The position numbers were made by a program, and so were the translations under genes. From NCBI GenBank assembly GCA_910587495.1, contig CAJUMT010000173.1, forward strand, positions 1-7,404: a stretch of DNA of 7,404 nucleotides. Reading direction: 5' to 3'. Shown one piece after another: positions 5,494 through 7,404 of the stretch (the stretch's first letter is position 1; the number at the start of each line of letters is the position of its first letter). The notes under the pieces are model-generated. The model had not been told where the DNA came from, did not search any database, and saw nothing but the letters and a program-made list of their open reading frames with translations. The stretch is from an uncultured Lachnospiraceae bacterium. GTDB taxonomy: Bacteria; Bacillota_A; Clostridia; Lachnospirales; Lachnospiraceae.

Positions 5494-7404
5494 TACTGTC
5501 TTAACTCCGCGCCCAGAGATTGAAGACCATTTAGGATTTTCTTCATGACTGCCGTAATCTCTTCTTCTTTCAGCGTCCGGTCTTTCGCCCGGAAACGAAT
5601 AGAGTAGGCTACGGATTTACAGCCTTCTTTGATCTGAGAACCTTCGTAAACGTCAAACAGCTCATAGCTTTCCAGTATCTTTCCGCCCCGCACCGTCAAT
5701 ATTTCTTCGATCTGCCCTGCAAGGACGGATTTGGGAACCGTCATGGAAAGGTCTCTGGTCACCGCCGGGAATTTCGCGATACCTTCGTATTTCCGGTCGA
5801 AAGTCGCCTGCTCCACGACAGACGGCATATCCAGTACGGCCACATAAGCGCGCTCACCGATGCCATAGGTATTAAGGACGGTCGGATGCACCTCTCCTAT
5901 ATATCCGATCAGTGTCTTTCCGTAAAAAATATTCGCCTGACGGCCTGGATGTAAGAATGGCTTACCAGCCTTTGGATCATAGGTTTCCTTTTCATGCATG
6001 CCTATTTTATCTAAAAATTCTTCCACAACCCCTTTCATGGTAAAGAAATCTCCCTCGCCGTACATACCCAGCGTAAACTGCATGCGCTCATCGGGGAGTT
6101 CGGTAAGAGGCAGACTTTTCGGCAGATAAATATTACCCAGTTCATAGAGACGTACGTCTTTATTTCTGTGGTTATAGTTAAATGCCAACGAGGTAAGCAT
6201 ACCGTTTAACGAGGTAGTTCTCATAATAGAGAAATCCTCTCCCAACGGATTGGATATCCGGACAGCGTTCCGCTCCGGCGCATCTTCTGAAAGCATCAGT
6301 TTATCAAACACCTTCGGGCTTTCGAAACTGTAGGTCATACCCTGGGAAAATCCGCAAAACTCCGCAATATCTCTTGCCACAGACTCTACTCTCAAATAAA
6401 ACGGAAGCTTTCCTGTGGTCGCCTCCCCTTTAGGAAGCGTGGTTGGAATATTATCATATCCGTAGAAACGGGCCACTTCCTCGGCGATATCCGCCGTGCG
6501 CAGTAAATCCTGCCTGAAAGTAGGAACAACAATCTCCCTTGCAGTCTCATCATAGACAAGTTCCAGTGGGCCAAAGTAAGAAAGCATCTGTTCTTTACTG
6601 ATATCCGTGCCAAGAAGCGCATTGATGCGTTCCGGCTCAAATGGAACGCGGACAGGCATTTTCTTTTCTGCATACACATCCACGACGCCGTTCACCACTT
6701 CACCCGCACCCAGTTCTTCGATTAACTGGCAGGCGCGATTGATCGCGGCCAGGGCATTGTTGGGATCTAATCCCTTCTCAAACTTACTAGAAGCCTCGGT
6801 ACGAAGGCCTACTTTTTTGCTGGAAAGACGAATGTTTGTACCGTCAAAGCAAGCCGCCTCAAACAGCATGGTGTGTACCTGGTCAGTGATCATGGAATTC
6901 TCTCCGCCCATGATACCCGCCAGACCCACGGCCTTCTCTCCGTCGCAGATCATCAGGACAGAATCATCCATGATACGCTCCTGACCGTCCAGCGTCACAA
7001 ATTTTTCGTCTTTTGCCGCCCGGCGCACAATGATTTTATGATCTGCGATCATATCCAGATCATAGGCATGCATAGGCTGTCCGTACTCTTCCATCACATA
7101 ATTGGTAATATCCACCACATTGTTAATAGGACGAATGCCCACAGAAGCCAGTCTTCTCTGCATCCATGCAGGAGACGGGGCAAGCCTGATATTTTTCACG
7201 ACTCTTGCACAGTAGCGGGGGCAAAGATCTGTATCTTTGACTTCCACCTGAATGTACTGATTCACATCATCCCCGCTCCCTTTTACTTCCACAGCCGGGG
7301 GATTGAAGTTTTTATGGAAAGTCGCCGCCGTCTCTCTGGCAAGCCCCAGGATGCTGTAGCAGTCCACACGGTTCGAAGTAATCTCAAATTCAAAAGCTAC
7401 GTCC
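5493..7404 (-). CDS. pheT: Phenylalanine--tRNA ligase beta subunit PheT (N-terminus beyond window)
   Basis: PheT is the beta subunit of the alpha2-beta2 enzyme that charges tRNA-Phe; it binds tRNA and carries the editing site against tyrosine. The frame runs off the window edge. The last 12 codons read DVAFEFEITSNR before VDCYSILGLARE, so the GTG at 7367 is internal and no true start is present. About 636 of roughly 800 residues are here; the N-terminal tRNA-binding OB-fold is missing. In-window residues: B3/B4 editing domain (about 55-220, with NNVVDITNYVMEEYGQPMHA and GIMGGENS), B5 domain (about 255-320, with VPTFRQDLLRTADIAEEVAR), catalytic-like core (about 325-530, including SNPLGEDFSIMRTT) and the C-terminal FDX-ACB anticodon-binding domain (about 543-633, from FPAVTRDLSM). 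pheS is expected just upstream, outside the window. It is intact where visible and leads the operon with the cotH-like gene and queA. Confidence 0.97.
   Translation of the reverse strand, partial: DVAFEFEITSNRVDCYSILGLARETAATFHKNFNPPAVEVKGSGDDVNQYIQVEVKDTDLCPRYCARVVKNIRLAPSPAWMQRRLASVGIRPINNVVDITNYVMEEYGQPMHAYDLDMIADHKIIVRRAAKDEKFVTLDGQERIMDDSVLMICDGEKAVGLAGIMGGENSMITDQVHTMLFEAACFDGTNIRLSSKKVGLRTEASSKFEKGLDPNNALAAINRACQLIEELGAGEVVNGVVDVYAEKKMPVRVPFEPERINALLGTDISKEQMLSYFGPLELVYDETAREIVVPTFRQDLLRTADIAEEVARFYGYDNIPTTLPKGEATTGKLPFYLRVESVARDIAEFCGFSQGMTYSFESPKVFDKLMLSEDAPERNAVRISNPLGEDFSIMRTTSLNGMLTSLAFNYNHRNKDVRLYELGNIYLPKSLPLTELPDERMQFTLGMYGEGDFFTMKGVVEEFLDKIGMHEKETYDPKAGKPFLHPGRQANIFYGKTLIGYIGEVHPTVLNTYGIGERAYVAVLDMPSVVEQATFDRKYEGIAKFPAVTRDLSMTVPKSVLAGQIEEILTVRGGKILESYELFDVYEGSQIKEGCKSVAYSIRFRAKDRTLKEEEITAVMKKILNGLQSLGAELRQ

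Noticed and set aside
5493..7367. A complete PheT-like protein starting at the GTG ending at 7367
   Set aside because: The frame continues to the window edge with conserved PheT sequence (FEFEITSNR), so this GTG is an internal valine and the gene is cut by the window.

Overview
This window looks like the junction between a conserved chromosomal operon and one end of an integrated mobile element in a low-to-mid GC Firmicute, most probably a gut clostridium of the Lachnospiraceae type. That placement is an inference from protein style (PheT, QueA, a CotH-family protein), strong AGGAGG ribosome binding sites and a multi-domain large serine recombinase with a zinc ribbon; no 16S or other taxonomic marker is present.

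Right part (about 2716-7404, all on the minus strand): a tightly packed operon pheT (5' end beyond the window) - cotH-like gene - queA. pheT and the cotH-like gene overlap by one base (TAATG), and only 7 bases separate the cotH-like gene from queA. The operon ends at a strong intrinsic terminator (2716-2752). PheT charges tRNA-Phe with phenylalanine. QueA makes the epoxyqueuosine precursor in tRNA anticodons. The protein between them is a membrane-anchored CotH-type (atypical kinase fold) protein with no obvious link to tRNA biology.

Left part (1 to about 2690): the end of a probable integrative element. It holds the last codons of an upstream gene, an intrinsic terminator overlapping that gene's stop codon, a full-length 573-residue large serine recombinase on the plus strand, a bidirectional terminator, and, converging on it, a two-gene minus-strand operon of unknown function (76 and 160 residues). 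That operon has its own TTGACA / extended -10 promoter with a CGTACT tandem repeat at the start-site region. The recombinase and both small genes prefer the lysine codon AAG (28/39 and 24/32 by hand count), while queA does not (11/26). This supports treating the three as one acquired unit.

Between the two parts (2640-2792) lie about 150 bases crowded with inverted repeats: the queA terminator, an AT-rich inverted repeat and an imperfect palindrome touching the queA stop codon. The element's attachment site is expected somewhere here, but its exact position cannot be read from one end alone. The most novel material is the two-gene unknown operon and this repeat-dense junction.
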